The notes: generated from the sequence alone by a model not told the origin. Shown: positions 10,067 to 19,913, numbered from the stretch's first letter. The stretch: 64,000 nucleotides of DNA from Acetobacteraceae bacterium (GCA_947455205.1 CANGNF010000006.1:1-64000), one strand, 5' to 3'. Made by a program: numbers and translations.

Positions 10067-11173
10067 ATGCTGCAACACCCGCCCGCCGAACCCGGCATGC
10101 GCGAAGAGGATGTCGAGACCCCCGCGTTGCTGCTGGACCTCGATGCCTTCGAGCATAACCTGGACCTGATGGCGTCCCTGCTGGCGCCGACCGGCGCGAA
10201 GCTGCGCGCGCATGCCAAGACGCACAAATCGGCGGTGGTGGCGCACCAGCAGATGCGCCGCGGCGCCATCGGCCAATGCGTGCAGAAGGTGGGCGAGGCG
10301 GAGATGTTGGCCTGGGGCGGCATTCCGGACATCCTGGTTTCCAACGAGGTGGTTGGCCCGAAGAAGCTGGCGCGGCTGGCGGCACTGGCGAAGATCGCCA
10401 AGGTCGCGGTCTGCATCGACGATGAGAGCCAGGTGGCGGCCTGCGCCGCGGCGGCCGAGGCCGCGGGTATCCGGCTGACGGTGCTGGTGGAGATCGATGT
10501 CGGCGCCGCCCGCTGCGGCGTGCCGCCCGGCCCGCCCGCCGTGGCGCTGGCCGAGAAGATCGCCGCCAGCAAGCACCTGATCTTCGGCGGCCTGCAGGCC
10601 TATCACGGCAGCGCGCAGCACAAGCGCGCGCCGGAGCAGCGCGCCACGGTGATCGCGGAAGCCGCGGAGATGTGCCGCCGCACCGTGGAGCAACTGCGCC
10701 AGCGCGGGCTGGACTGCCCGATCGTCGGCGGTGGCGGCACCGGCACCTTCCTGCATGAGGCGGGCAGCGGCATCTACAACGAGATCCAGGCCGGCAGCTA
10801 CGCCTTCATGGATGCCGACTACGCCCGCAACCAGGACGCGCCGCCGTTCCAGCAATCGCTTTTCGTGCTGGGCACGGTGATGAGCCGCAGCATCGCCGGC
10901 GTGGCGGTGCTGGATGCCGGGCACAAGGCGGTGGCGGTGGATAGCGGCCTGCCACTGGTGTGGCAGCGCCCCGGCCTGGTCTGCACCAGCTTCAGCGACG
11001 AACACGGCAAACTGGAAGTGCGCGACGGCGCTACCCCGGCGCTAGGCGAAAAGCTGCGCCTGGTGCCCGGCCATTGCGACCCGACGGTGGACCGCTACGA
11101 CTGGTATGTCGGCGTCCGCAAGGGCCGCGTCGAATGCGTCTGGCCGATCGGCGGGCGCGGGGCGATGGCGTGA
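10067..11173 (+). CDS. DSD1/alanine-racemase-fold PLP enzyme (D-threonine aldolase-like)
   Basis: VETPALLLDLDAFEHNLDLM...KLRAHAKTHKS PLP-lysine motif. Confidence 0.88.
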   Translation: MLQHPPAEPGMREEDVETPALLLDLDAFEHNLDLMASLLAPTGAKLRAHAKTHKSAVVAHQQMRRGAIGQCVQKVGEAEMLAWGGIPDILVSNEVVGPKKLARLAALAKIAKVAVCIDDESQVAACAAAAEAAGIRLTVLVEIDVGAARCGVPPGPPAVALAEKIAASKHLIFGGLQAYHGSAQHKRAPEQRATVIAEAAEMCRRTVEQLRQRGLDCPIVGGGGTGTFLHEAGSGIYNEIQAGSYAFMDADYARNQDAPPFQQSLFVLGTVMSRSIAGVAVLDAGHKAVAVDSGLPLVWQRPGLVCTSFSDEHGKLEVRDGATPALGEKLRLVPGHCDPTVDRYDWYVGVRKGRVECVWPIGGRGAMA

Positions 11174-11216
11174 CGCAGGGCCAGCGATTCACGTCCGGCC
11201 CTCGGACGATCGCGGC

Positions 11217-11714
11217 CTAGCCGCGCAACGCCCGCAGGGCTGCCTCGAACATCGAGAAGTCGAGCATCGGGTCGGCGTGCAGCGCCGGCCCGCGCAGTAC
11301 CGGGAAGCCGCCCTCGCTGAGCCCGCAGGCCAGCATCAGGTTGTCGAACTCACCGAAGTCCTCCACCGCCAGCCCATCCGGCGCCACGCGCGCCGCCAGG
11401 TCGCGCGGGTCGTTGCTGTAGCCCAGCGCGCGCTTGCCGCGGCCGATCATCCAGCCGAGTTCATACACCGTGCCCGGGTCGGCGCTGGGGCCGCGGAACG
11501 GCGTCAGGTTGGCGATGACGACGTCGGCGGCGTGCATGCGCGCCAGGTTGCGGCGATAGATCGCCACCGCCGCGTCGGTCGCCGCCTCGTTCTCCTCCAG
11601 CGGGAACAGGCCGGCGAAGCCGTGCGCCGCGCACAGCGCCAGTTTCCGCGCGCCGATCTCGCGCGCCGCGGGGTGGAAGACCTCCGGCCCCGCCAGGTAG
11701 ATGCTCAGCCGCAT
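11217..11714 (-). CDS. Nucleoside 2-deoxyribosyltransferase family protein
   Basis: MRLSIYLAGPEVFHP...DVVIANLTPFRGPSADPGTVYELGWMIGRGK. Confidence 0.9.
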   Translation of the reverse strand: MRLSIYLAGPEVFHPAAREIGARKLALCAAHGFAGLFPLEENEAATDAAVAIYRRNLARMHAADVVIANLTPFRGPSADPGTVYELGWMIGRGKRALGYSNDPRDLAARVAPDGLAVEDFGEFDNLMLACGLSEGGFPVLRGPALHADPMLDFSMFEAALRALRG

Positions 11715-11781
11715 GCGCCGATGGCTAGCGCAAGCCGCCGGCCAATGCGAACCTTGTCGCAACCCCTGGAGGAAACGACCC

Positions 11782-12816
11782 ATGAGCAGCACCCAACCCG
11801 CGCATTCTCCCTATCTGGCGGTGCGGGATGAGTGGTTGGCGCAACGGGTGGAGCCGGCGCTGGACCCCGCCCTGCCGATCATCGACCCGCACCACCACCT
11901 GTGGGACCGGCCGGATTGGCGCTACCTGGTGGGCGACCTGGCAGCCGACATAGCGCAGGGCCACAACATCGTCTCCACCGTCTTCATCCAGTGCCGCGCC
12001 ATGCACCGCGCGACGGGGCCGGACGCCTTCAAGCCGGTCGGCGAGACCGAGTTCGTGGTCGGCCAGGCCGCGATGAGCGAGAGCGGCGCCTATGGCCCCG
12101 CGCGCGTGGCGCTGGGCATCGTCGGCCATGTGGACCTGCGGAACGGCGCGCTGGCGCGCAACGTGCTGGAGGCGCATGTCGCCGCCGGCAACGGGCGCTT
12201 CCGCGGCATCCGCCACATCTCCACCTGGGATGAGGATCCGAGCATCCTGAACCCGGCCTACCAGCCGGCGCGGGACATGTTCCACACGCCGGAATTCCGC
12301 GAGGGCTTCGCCCAGTTGGCGCCGCTCGGCCTCAGCTTCGACGCCTGGCTGTATCACCGGCAGATCCCGGACCTGGCCAAGCTGGCGCGGGCCTTCCCGG
12401 GCACGCAGATCATCCTGGACCATGTCGGCGGTCCGCTGGGCATCGGCCGCTATGCCGGCCAGCGCGACGCGGTCTTCGCCGAATGGAAGGCCAGCATCCG
12501 CGACCTGGCGCGCTGCCCCAACGTGGCGGTGAAGCTGGGCGGGCTGGGCATGCGCATCGGCGGCTTCGGCTTCGAGGCCGGCGCGCTGCCGCCTTCCAGC
12601 GACGAGCTGGTAGCGGCGTGGAAGCCGTACATCGAAACCTGCATCGAGGCCTTCGGCGCCGCGCGCTGCATGTTCCAGTCCAACTTCCCGGTGGACAAGG
12701 GCAGCTACGGCTACGGCGTGTTCTGGAATGCCTGCAAGAAGCTGGCATCTGGCGTCAGCCCCAGCGAGAAGGCGGCGCTGTTCCACGACACCGCCGCGGG
12801 GGTGTACCGGCTGTAG
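11782..12816 (+). CDS. Amidohydrolase (metal-dependent, TIM-barrel amidohydrolase_2 type)
   Basis: IIDPHHHLWDRPDWRY N-terminal metal motif, IILDHVGGPLG, MFQSNFPVDKGSYGY. Confidence 0.92.
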   Translation: MSSTQPAHSPYLAVRDEWLAQRVEPALDPALPIIDPHHHLWDRPDWRYLVGDLAADIAQGHNIVSTVFIQCRAMHRATGPDAFKPVGETEFVVGQAAMSESGAYGPARVALGIVGHVDLRNGALARNVLEAHVAAGNGRFRGIRHISTWDEDPSILNPAYQPARDMFHTPEFREGFAQLAPLGLSFDAWLYHRQIPDLAKLARAFPGTQIILDHVGGPLGIGRYAGQRDAVFAEWKASIRDLARCPNVAVKLGGLGMRIGGFGFEAGALPPSSDELVAAWKPYIETCIEAFGAARCMFQSNFPVDKGSYGYGVFWNACKKLASGVSPSEKAALFHDTAAGVYRL

Positions 12817-12855
12817 CCGGCACGGCCCGCGTCGGCGGCGCCCCCGGCACGGGCC

Positions 12856-13842
12856 TCAGAACCGCAGCATCACCTTGCCGATCACCTCGCCGCGCTCGAC
12901 CAGCTCGTGCGCGGTGGCGATCTCCTCCAGCGGCAGGATGCGGCCGATGCTGTGGGTGATGTCGCCCGCCGCCATCCATTGGGTCAGGCGCCTCGTGCCC
13001 TCCGCACGCAGCGTCTGGTCCATGAAGCTGCAGAACACCGTGCGGACCACCATGTCCTTCGCCAGCATGTCGTAGAAGGGCAGGGCGGGTTGCTGCCCGC
13101 CGCGGCTGGCATAGGCGCCGATCACGCATTTCTTGCCGGCCACCTGCATGGTGGTGGCCATGTTGCCGCCCAGGTCCACCTCGGCGATGCGGGTCACGCC
13201 GCGGCCTTCGGTGATCCGCATGACCTCGGCGCCGACATCCTGGGTGCGGTAGTTGAGGATATGCGTCGGCCCGGCCTTTTCGGCATGCGCTGCCTTTTCC
13301 GCCCCGCTGACGGTGGTGATGACGGTCTTCGCCCCGGCCAGCCGTGCCATCTGGATGGCGTAGTGGCCGACCGCGCCGGCACCGCCGGTGACCAGCACGT
13401 CCCGCCCCGCCACGTCGCCATCGGCGAACAGGCTGTACCAGGCGGTCATCGCCGGCACGCCCAGGCAGGCGCCGACCTCCAGCGCCTCGCCATCCGGCAG
13501 CTTCACCGCCTGGTTGGCGTCCACCGCCATGTATTCCGAACAGGTGCCGAAGGCGCGGCCGCCGCGCTGGCCGTTGTAGACCCAGACCCGCTCCCCGGCG
13601 CGCGACGCCTCGACGCCCGGCCCGACCGCGATGACGATGCCGGCGCCGTCATTGTGCGGGATCACCAGCGGGAAGTTCTCGCGCCCGCGGATGCCGCCGC
13701 GGCGATTCACGTCGGAAGGGTTCACGCCGGAGAACATCATCCTCACCAGCACCTCGCCGGGGCCGGGGGAGGGGTCAGGCACGTCGCCCACGCGCAGCAC
13801 GTTGCGTGCCGCGCCATACTCGGTGAAATAGCCTGCGCGCAT
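12856..13842 (-). CDS. Zinc-type alcohol dehydrogenase/NADPH:quinone reductase
   Basis: MRAGYFTEYGAARNVLRVGDVPDPSPGPGEVLVRM...DVLVTGGAGAVGHYAIQMARLAGAKTVITT. Confidence 0.92.
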   Translation of the reverse strand: MRAGYFTEYGAARNVLRVGDVPDPSPGPGEVLVRMMFSGVNPSDVNRRGGIRGRENFPLVIPHNDGAGIVIAVGPGVEASRAGERVWVYNGQRGGRAFGTCSEYMAVDANQAVKLPDGEALEVGACLGVPAMTAWYSLFADGDVAGRDVLVTGGAGAVGHYAIQMARLAGAKTVITTVSGAEKAAHAEKAGPTHILNYRTQDVGAEVMRITEGRGVTRIAEVDLGGNMATTMQVAGKKCVIGAYASRGGQQPALPFYDMLAKDMVVRTVFCSFMDQTLRAEGTRRLTQWMAAGDITHSIGRILPLEEIATAHELVERGEVIGKVMLRF

Positions 13843-13928
13843 GGGTCGCCCTCCTCGATTCGGCGCAGCCTGGACTCGGGCGCGGCGGCGGTCCAGGCTT
13901 GTGGCAAAGCCATAGCGGGGAAACACCT

Positions 13929-15008
13929 ATGTCAGAGGCCATCGCCCTTCACCCAGCGCCGCTGCCGCCGGGCCCCATCACCGGCCCGCAGGCCTGGCAT
14001 GGCCGCGAGATGCGGAGCCGCACCGACTGGGTGGTGCCCTTCACGCCCGAGGACCTGGCCGAGCTGGATACCGCGGTACGCGCGCATCGGGCGGGCGGCA
14101 AGGCGCTGGGGGAGATCAGCCCGGCCAACTTCAGGCTGCCGAAGCTGGCGGCCAAGCTGGCGCAGGTTTCGGACGAGTTGCTGAATGGGCGTGGCTTCAT
14201 CGTGCTGCGCGGCTTCCAGGTGGACCTCAATGACATCGAGGGCGCGGCGATCGCCTATCTCGGCGTCGGCAGCCACCTGGGCAGCTTCCGCAGCCAGAAC
14301 GCCAAGGGCCACCTGCTGGGCCATGTGAAGGATCTGGGGCTGGATATCGCCGACCCGAAGGTGCGCTACTACCAGACGACGCGGGAGCTGGAATACCACA
14401 CCGACAGCTGCGACATCGTCGGGCTGATCTGCCTGAAGACGGCGAAGGAAGGCGGCGAGAGCCGTCTGTGCAGCAGCACCACGCTGTACAACGAGGTACT
14501 GAAGCGCCGGCCGGACCTGGTGCCGCTGCTGTTCAACCCGTTCCCGACCGACCGCCGCGGCGAGATTCCGCCGGGGATGAAGCCGTGGTTCGACATGCCG
14601 GTCTTCCACTGGCACGCCGGCAAGCTCAGCGCGATCTATTCCGGCCAGTACATCCGCAGCGCGCAGGAGAATTTCCCGCAGGCGCGGCGGCTCTCGGCGG
14701 CCGAGCATGAGGCGATCGACCTGCTGGACGCCATTGCCAACGAGGACGACGTGAACCTGAAGGTGGAGTTCCGCCCCGGCGACATGCAGTTCGTCCACAA
14801 CCACACCATGCTGCATTCGCGCGGTGACTTCGTGAACTGGCCGGAGCCGGAGCGGCACCGCCACCTGATGCGGCTGTGGCTGGCGGCGCCGGGCGCACGG
14901 CCGCTGCCGCAGGTCTACGCGCAACGCTATGGCAGCGTGGAACTGGGCAACCGCGGCGGCATCGTCTGCGCCGAGACGGTACTGAAGTTCACGCTGAACC
15001 CGGAATAG
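13929..15008 (+). CDS. TauD/TfdA-family Fe(II)/2-oxoglutarate-dependent dioxygenase
   Basis: YHTDSCDIV (HxD) and NHTMLHSRGDF; visibly related to the ORF at 7680. Confidence 0.86.
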   Translation: MSEAIALHPAPLPPGPITGPQAWHGREMRSRTDWVVPFTPEDLAELDTAVRAHRAGGKALGEISPANFRLPKLAAKLAQVSDELLNGRGFIVLRGFQVDLNDIEGAAIAYLGVGSHLGSFRSQNAKGHLLGHVKDLGLDIADPKVRYYQTTRELEYHTDSCDIVGLICLKTAKEGGESRLCSSTTLYNEVLKRRPDLVPLLFNPFPTDRRGEIPPGMKPWFDMPVFHWHAGKLSAIYSGQYIRSAQENFPQARRLSAAEHEAIDLLDAIANEDDVNLKVEFRPGDMQFVHNHTMLHSRGDFVNWPEPERHRHLMRLWLAAPGARPLPQVYAQRYGSVELGNRGGIVCAETVLKFTLNPE

Positions 15009-15016
15009 CCGGCGTT

Positions 15017-15043
15017 CGGCCGCCGCCCACCCGGCGGCGGCCG
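15017..15043. terminator. GC-rich stem-loop between convergent genes
   Basis: CGGCCGCCGCC-CACCC-GGCGGCGGCCG, perfect 11-bp stem, between gene ends at 15008(+) and 15104(-). Confidence 0.7.
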
Positions 15044-15103
15044 CGGCGTCTGATCGGCGCCGCTGGAATCAGCGGGCGGCGTGAATCAGCCGCCCCCAGG
15101 GAA

Positions 15104-16099
15104 TTAGCGCGCTGGCGTGGCGTTCCGCATCACCCCGCGCCAGCGCTGCATCTCCGCGGCGATGAAGGCGCGGAACTCGGCCGGCGTGGTGGTGATGTTG
15201 GGGCTGCCCATCTCGGCGATGCGCTGCATGGCCACCGGCTCGCGCAGCGCCGTCACCGCCTCGGCATGCAGCTTGGCCACCACCGCTTCCGGCAGGCCCG
15301 CGGGGCCGAGGAAGCCGTACCAGCCGCCGGCCTCGAAGCCCGGCAGCCCGGCCTCGGCCATGGTCGGCACTTCCGGCAGCAGCGCGGCGCGGGTGCGGCT
15401 GGTCACCGCCAGGGCGCGCAGCGTGCCCTGCCGCACATGCTGCAGCACCAGGGTCAGGTTCTCGAAGGTGTAGGGCATTTCCTTCGCCAGGATCGCCAGC
15501 ACCACCGGCGCGCTGCCGTTGTAGTGCACCGGCGCGGCGGCGAAGCCGACCTGCTGGCGGAACGCCTCACCGGCCAGCAGCTGCGGGCTGCCGACGCCTG
15601 GCGTGGGGTACAGCACCTCCGGCCCGCCCACCTTCAGCGCCGCCATCATCTGCCGCAGGTCGCGCCACGGGCTGTCCGCCGGCACCACCAGCACCAGCGG
15701 CGTCTGCGCCAGCAGGGTGATGGGCGTCAGGTCGGCGAGCGGGTCGTAGCCCAGGTTGGTCTCGATGATCGGGGAGATCGCCAGCGGGCCACTGCTGCCG
15801 ATGCCCAGCGTGTAGGCGTCGCCTCGCGCGCGGGCCAGGGCCAGCGTGCCGACATTGCCGCCGGCGCCGGGCCGGTTCTCCACGATGAAGGGCTGGCCGG
15901 TCTGGCGCGCCAGGCGTTCCGCCAGCAGGCGGCCCAGCTGGTCCAGGATGCCGCCGGCCAGGAAGGGCACCAGCACGCGCACCGGCCGGCTGGGGTAGTC
16001 GGCCTGGGCAAAGGCGGGGGCGAAGGCGGGGCCGAGCGCAGGGCCTGCCATGGTGGCAAGGCCGGCAGCCAGCAGGCTGCGGCGGGTCGCGTCGCGCAA
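15104..16099 (-). CDS. Bug/TctC-family substrate-binding protein
   Basis: YPSRPVRVLVPFLAGGILDQLGRLLAERLARQTGQPFIVENRPGAGGNVGT. Confidence 0.92.
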   Translation of the reverse strand: MRDATRRSLLAAGLATMAGPALGPAFAPAFAQADYPSRPVRVLVPFLAGGILDQLGRLLAERLARQTGQPFIVENRPGAGGNVGTLALARARGDAYTLGIGSSGPLAISPIIETNLGYDPLADLTPITLLAQTPLVLVVPADSPWRDLRQMMAALKVGGPEVLYPTPGVGSPQLLAGEAFRQQVGFAAAPVHYNGSAPVVLAILAKEMPYTFENLTLVLQHVRQGTLRALAVTSRTRAALLPEVPTMAEAGLPGFEAGGWYGFLGPAGLPEAVVAKLHAEAVTALREPVAMQRIAEMGSPNITTTPAEFRAFIAAEMQRWRGVMRNATPAR

Positions 16100-16227
16100 A
16101 CATTCCTCCCCTTCGAGTTACCCGGAGCATGCGGCCGGGGCGCCGCGCCGGCAAGGCCGGCTTGAAGCCGCGCCCGACGCCTGCGAAGCTGGGCGCAACC
16201 GAAGCCCGGTAAAGGGGAGCAAACGCC

Positions 16228-17121
16228 ATGGACATGCCAACCAACCAGTGGGACCGCCGCACCGGCGACCTCGGCAACAGCGTCGAGTTCGGCCATGTGA
16301 ACGTGACCATCCCCAGCCAGCTGCCGGCGACGGCCTTCTACATCAGCGGCCTGGGGCTGACGCGCGACCCGTACCTGATGACCGGCATCGACAACATGTG
16401 GGTCAACCTGCCCAACGCGCAGTTCCACCTGCCGCGCGGCAACCCGCAGGTGCTGCGCGGCCATACCGGCATCCTGGTGCCGGACCTGAAGGAGCTGCTG
16501 TGGCGGCTGGACCGGGTGAAGGGCGAGCTGGCCGGCACGCAGTTCCGCTTCGAGGACCACGGCACCCACGTGGACACTTGGTGCCCCTGGGGCAACCACT
16601 ACCGCGTCTATGGCCCGGACGAGGAGAAGTTCGGCCGCGTCTACCAGTCCATGCCCTATGTGCAGTTCGACGTGCCGATCGGCGCGGCGCCGGGCATCGC
16701 CCGCTTCTATCAGGAAATGCTGGCGATGCCGGCGAAGCTGGAGACGGTGGAAAGCGCCCCGGCCGCGCGGGTGCAGGCCAGCGCCAGCGTGGACATGATC
16801 TTCCGCGAGACCGACAAGGAGCTGGCGCCGTTCGACGGCCACCACGTGCAGATCTCCATCGTCGATTTCTCCGGCCCGCACGCCAAGCTGCTGGAGCGCG
16901 GGCTGATCACCGAGGAGAGCAACGAGTTCCAGTATCGCTTCGTCGACATCATCGACCTGGATACCGGCAAGGTGCTGTTCAAGATCGAGCACGAGGTGCG
17001 CAGCGTGAAGAACCCGCTGTACGCGCGCAGCTGGTACTACACGGTGCGCAACCCCAGCATCAACAACCGCAACTTCGTGCCCGGGCGGGAAGTGCTGGTG
17101 CCGGCCTACGAAGTGGAGTGA
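16228..17121 (+). CDS. VOC/glyoxalase-fold family protein
   Basis: SVEFGHVNVTIPSQLPATAFYISGLGLTRDPYLMTGIDNMWVNLPNAQFHLPRG, with a second module FDVPIGAAPGIARFYQEMLAMPAKLE. Confidence 0.75.
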   Translation: MDMPTNQWDRRTGDLGNSVEFGHVNVTIPSQLPATAFYISGLGLTRDPYLMTGIDNMWVNLPNAQFHLPRGNPQVLRGHTGILVPDLKELLWRLDRVKGELAGTQFRFEDHGTHVDTWCPWGNHYRVYGPDEEKFGRVYQSMPYVQFDVPIGAAPGIARFYQEMLAMPAKLETVESAPAARVQASASVDMIFRETDKELAPFDGHHVQISIVDFSGPHAKLLERGLITEESNEFQYRFVDIIDLDTGKVLFKIEHEVRSVKNPLYARSWYYTVRNPSINNRNFVPGREVLVPAYEVE

Positions 17122-17134
17122 ACCGCGGGCGCGG

Positions 17135-17158
17135 GGTCACCGCATCCGCGCGGTGACC
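17135..17158. terminator. Stem-loop between convergent genes
   Basis: GGTCACCGC-ATCCGC-GCGGTGACC, 9-bp perfect stem between 17121(+) and 17173(-). Confidence 0.65.
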
Positions 17159-17172
17159 TCGGCCATGCGGCG

Positions 17173-18150
17173 CTACTGCTCGACCTCGACGGTGGCGCCG
17201 CCAGCCTGCACCGATTTCACGATGGCCTCGAACGCAGCGACGGTGGCGATCATCTGGTCATAGGTGATCGGGTAGGGCGCGCCGCCCTGCAGCGCATCGG
17301 CGAAGGCTTCCAGTTCCAGTTGCAGGGTATCCACTTCCGGCAGGCTGCGGCGTTCATGCGGCTGGCCGGAAAGGCGCAGCGCCAGGTGGCTCTCGTCGTG
17401 GTTCTCGGCATTGCCCGTGGTGCCGAAGACGTGCAGCCGCCAATAGCGCGGCGTGGCGCGGATCATGGCCAGCGTGCCGGTCATGCCATTGGCGAATTCC
17501 AGCATCACCGAAAGGCTGTCCAGTGCGCCCGGCGCCGGCTTCCAGCGCACCAGCTGCGTGGTCACGCGCTGCACCGGGCCCACCAGGTTCACGAAGCAGT
17601 CCAGCATGTGCACGCCGGTGCCGGTCAGCCCGCCGGCGGGGCTTTCGTCCTCGTCATGCCGCCAGGGCGCGAAGTTGCTGGACGAGTTCTCGTTGCTCAG
17701 ATGCCCCTCGATGTGCAGCAGCTGGCCGAGCGCGCCGGACTGCACCACGCGCTTGAGTTCGCCGACCGCGGGCAGGAAGCGGCGGTTATGCGCGATGCCC
17801 AGCAGCAAGCCGGCATCCTGGCAGGCACGCACGGCGCGGACGGCGTCGGCGCGCTTCAGGGTGAAGGGCTTTTCGCACAGCACCGGCTTGCCAGCGCGGG
17901 CGACCTGCTCGATCTGGTCGGCGTGCATGGAATGCGGCGTGGCCAGCACCACGGCCTCCACCTCCGGGTCGGCCAAGGCCTCCGCGATGGTCGCGGACAG
18001 CCGCAGCCCGTGCTTGTCGGCCAACGCCTGGCGCAGCGCCGGGCGTGGGCTGACGCCGTGGATGAACTGGATTTTCCCGGCTGCCGGACGCGCCGCGTCC
18101 AACAACCTTTCCCCCCACCAGCCAAGGCCGATGATTGCTGCCTTTATCAT
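17173..18150 (-). CDS. Gfo/Idh/MocA-family oxidoreductase
   Basis: IKAAIIGLGWWGERLLDAA...VEAVVLATPHSMHADQIEQVARAGKPVLCEKPFTL. Confidence 0.93.
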   Translation of the reverse strand: MIKAAIIGLGWWGERLLDAARPAAGKIQFIHGVSPRPALRQALADKHGLRLSATIAEALADPEVEAVVLATPHSMHADQIEQVARAGKPVLCEKPFTLKRADAVRAVRACQDAGLLLGIAHNRRFLPAVGELKRVVQSGALGQLLHIEGHLSNENSSSNFAPWRHDEDESPAGGLTGTGVHMLDCFVNLVGPVQRVTTQLVRWKPAPGALDSLSVMLEFANGMTGTLAMIRATPRYWRLHVFGTTGNAENHDESHLALRLSGQPHERRSLPEVDTLQLELEAFADALQGGAPYPITYDQMIATVAAFEAIVKSVQAGGATVEVEQ

Positions 18151-18211
18151 GCCGGCAGTTTGTCAGGCCGGGCGGTGCCGTGCCAGTCTGCGCGCAAGAG
18201 TGGGGAAGGAA

Positions 18212-19162
18212 ATGCCGATGCGCCGCTGGCTTGCCGCCGCGATGTTCACGCTTGTCGCCGGCATGGCGCAGGCGGCCTGGCCGGAGCGGCCAATCACCAT
18301 CATCGTGCCCTATGGCCCCGGCGGCGGCGCCGATGTGGCGTCCCGCGCCTATGGCCGCGTGCTGGAGGAAAAGCTTGGCCAGCCCGTCGTCATCGTCAAC
18401 CGGCCGGGGGCGGGCGGTGGCATCGGCTTCACCCAGCTGCGGCGCGCGGCGCCGGATGGCTACACCATCGGCGCCATCACCGGCCCCAACCTGGTGACGC
18501 TGCCGATCGAGCGGGCCGAGCCCTACCACTTCACCGACTTCGCGCTGATCGGCAACATGGTGGACGATATCGGCGGCATGTTCGTGCGCGCCGACAGCCC
18601 GCTGAAGACCCTGGCGGACCTGGTGGCCTATGGCCGCGCCAACCCCGGCGCCGCCAGCTTCGCCACCACGGGCATCGGCACCTACGCGCATTTCTCCATG
18701 CTGACCTTGGAAAGGCTGGGGAATATCCGCGCCAACGCCATCCACTTCACCGGCACCGCGGTGATCCGCCAGGCGCTGCTGAGCGGCGACATCATGGTGG
18801 CCGGCATCAGCATGACGGATGCGCGGGCGGAGTGGGAGGCGGGGATGGTGCGGCCGATCGCGCAGCTGGGGGAGCAGCGCTGGTCCGGCGCGCCGACCAT
18901 CCCGACCGCGCGGGAACAGGGGATGGATATCGTGTTCAGCTCGCAGCGCGGCTTCTCGGCGCCGCCGGGCACGCCGGAGCCGATCCGCGCCGCCTTCGAG
19001 GCGGTGCTGCGGGAGATGGCGGCGGACCCCGCGGTGCAGGCGCGCGCGGCGCAGCAGGGCATGCCGCTGCGGTTTCTCTCGGGCGCTGAATGGCTGGCGG
19101 ATTTCCGCCGGCAGGACGCGATCTACCGGGCGATGTGGCAGCGCCAGCCCTGGAAGGAATAG
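18212..19162 (+). CDS. Bug/TctC-family substrate-binding protein
   Basis: Signal peptide then WPERPITIIVPYGPGGGADVASRAYGRVLEEKLGQPVVIVNRPGAGGGIGF. Confidence 0.92.
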   Translation: MPMRRWLAAAMFTLVAGMAQAAWPERPITIIVPYGPGGGADVASRAYGRVLEEKLGQPVVIVNRPGAGGGIGFTQLRRAAPDGYTIGAITGPNLVTLPIERAEPYHFTDFALIGNMVDDIGGMFVRADSPLKTLADLVAYGRANPGAASFATTGIGTYAHFSMLTLERLGNIRANAIHFTGTAVIRQALLSGDIMVAGISMTDARAEWEAGMVRPIAQLGEQRWSGAPTIPTAREQGMDIVFSSQRGFSAPPGTPEPIRAAFEAVLREMAADPAVQARAAQQGMPLRFLSGAEWLADFRRQDAIYRAMWQRQPWKE

Positions 19163-19172
19163 GCGGAGGGCG

Positions 19173-19913
19173 TCAGCCTTCGTCGGTGCCGTCGGCCAGG
19201 GCCGAGAGCGCGCCGATGTCCAGCAGCTCCACCTTCTGGTGCTCCGGTTCCCGCAGCCAGCCGCGCTTGCGGAAGGCGGTGAAGCTGCGGCTGACGGTTT
19301 CCAGCGTCAGCCCCAGGAAGTCGGCGATGTCGGCGCGCGTCATCGGCATCTCGAGCGTGCGCTCGACCTTGCCGCGGCGGCGGCGGGCTTCCACCAGGGA
19401 GAGCAGGAAGGCGGCGACGCGTGCTTCCGCCGGGCGGCGGCCCACGGTGACCAGCTGTTCCTGCGTGGCGGTCAGTTCCTGCACGCACAGGTCCAGCAGC
19501 CGGCGTTCCAACTGCGGGAAGCGGCCCAGCAGCTTGTCCAGCTTCGGCCGGTCCAGCCGGCACAGCGTGGCGCCGGTCAGCAACTCGGCGTCGAATGGGT
19601 AGTCGCGCCGGCTGGTGTAGCCGATGACATCGCCGGGATAGCGGAAGCCAACCACCTGCTGCTTGCCGTCCGGCAGCAGCCTTGTCAGCTTGGCAATGCC
19701 GGTCATCAGCGAGAACACCTTGGTGGCGCTGTCGCCTTCCCGGAACACCAGGCTGCGGGCCGGCAGGGTCATTCGGTCCGCCTCGGCGGAGATCTCGTCC
19801 AGCGAGGCGGCGTCCATCGGCTTGCACAGCCCGGCTACCCTGCTGCCGCAGGTCGAGCAAACCTCGTCGTCCCTCAGCGTCTCGGTAAGACGTGTGCTGT
19901 CAAACGGGTTCAC
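19173..19913 (-). CDS. Crp/Fnr-family regulator with FNR-type [4Fe-4S] cysteines
   Basis: CSTCGSRVAGLC (C-X2-C-X7-C), a fourth Cys in TLCRLDRPKL, and HTH helix ETVSRSFTAFRKRGW (E--SR). GTG at 19911-19913 has GGAGG five bases upstream; the track start is a TTG at 19952. Confidence 0.9.
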   Translation of the reverse strand: MNPFDSTRLTETLRDDEVCSTCGSRVAGLCKPMDAASLDEISAEADRMTLPARSLVFREGDSATKVFSLMTGIAKLTRLLPDGKQQVVGFRYPGDVIGYTSRRDYPFDAELLTGATLCRLDRPKLDKLLGRFPQLERRLLDLCVQELTATQEQLVTVGRRPAEARVAAFLLSLVEARRRRGKVERTLEMPMTRADIADFLGLTLETVSRSFTAFRKRGWLREPEHQKVELLDIGALSALADGTDEG

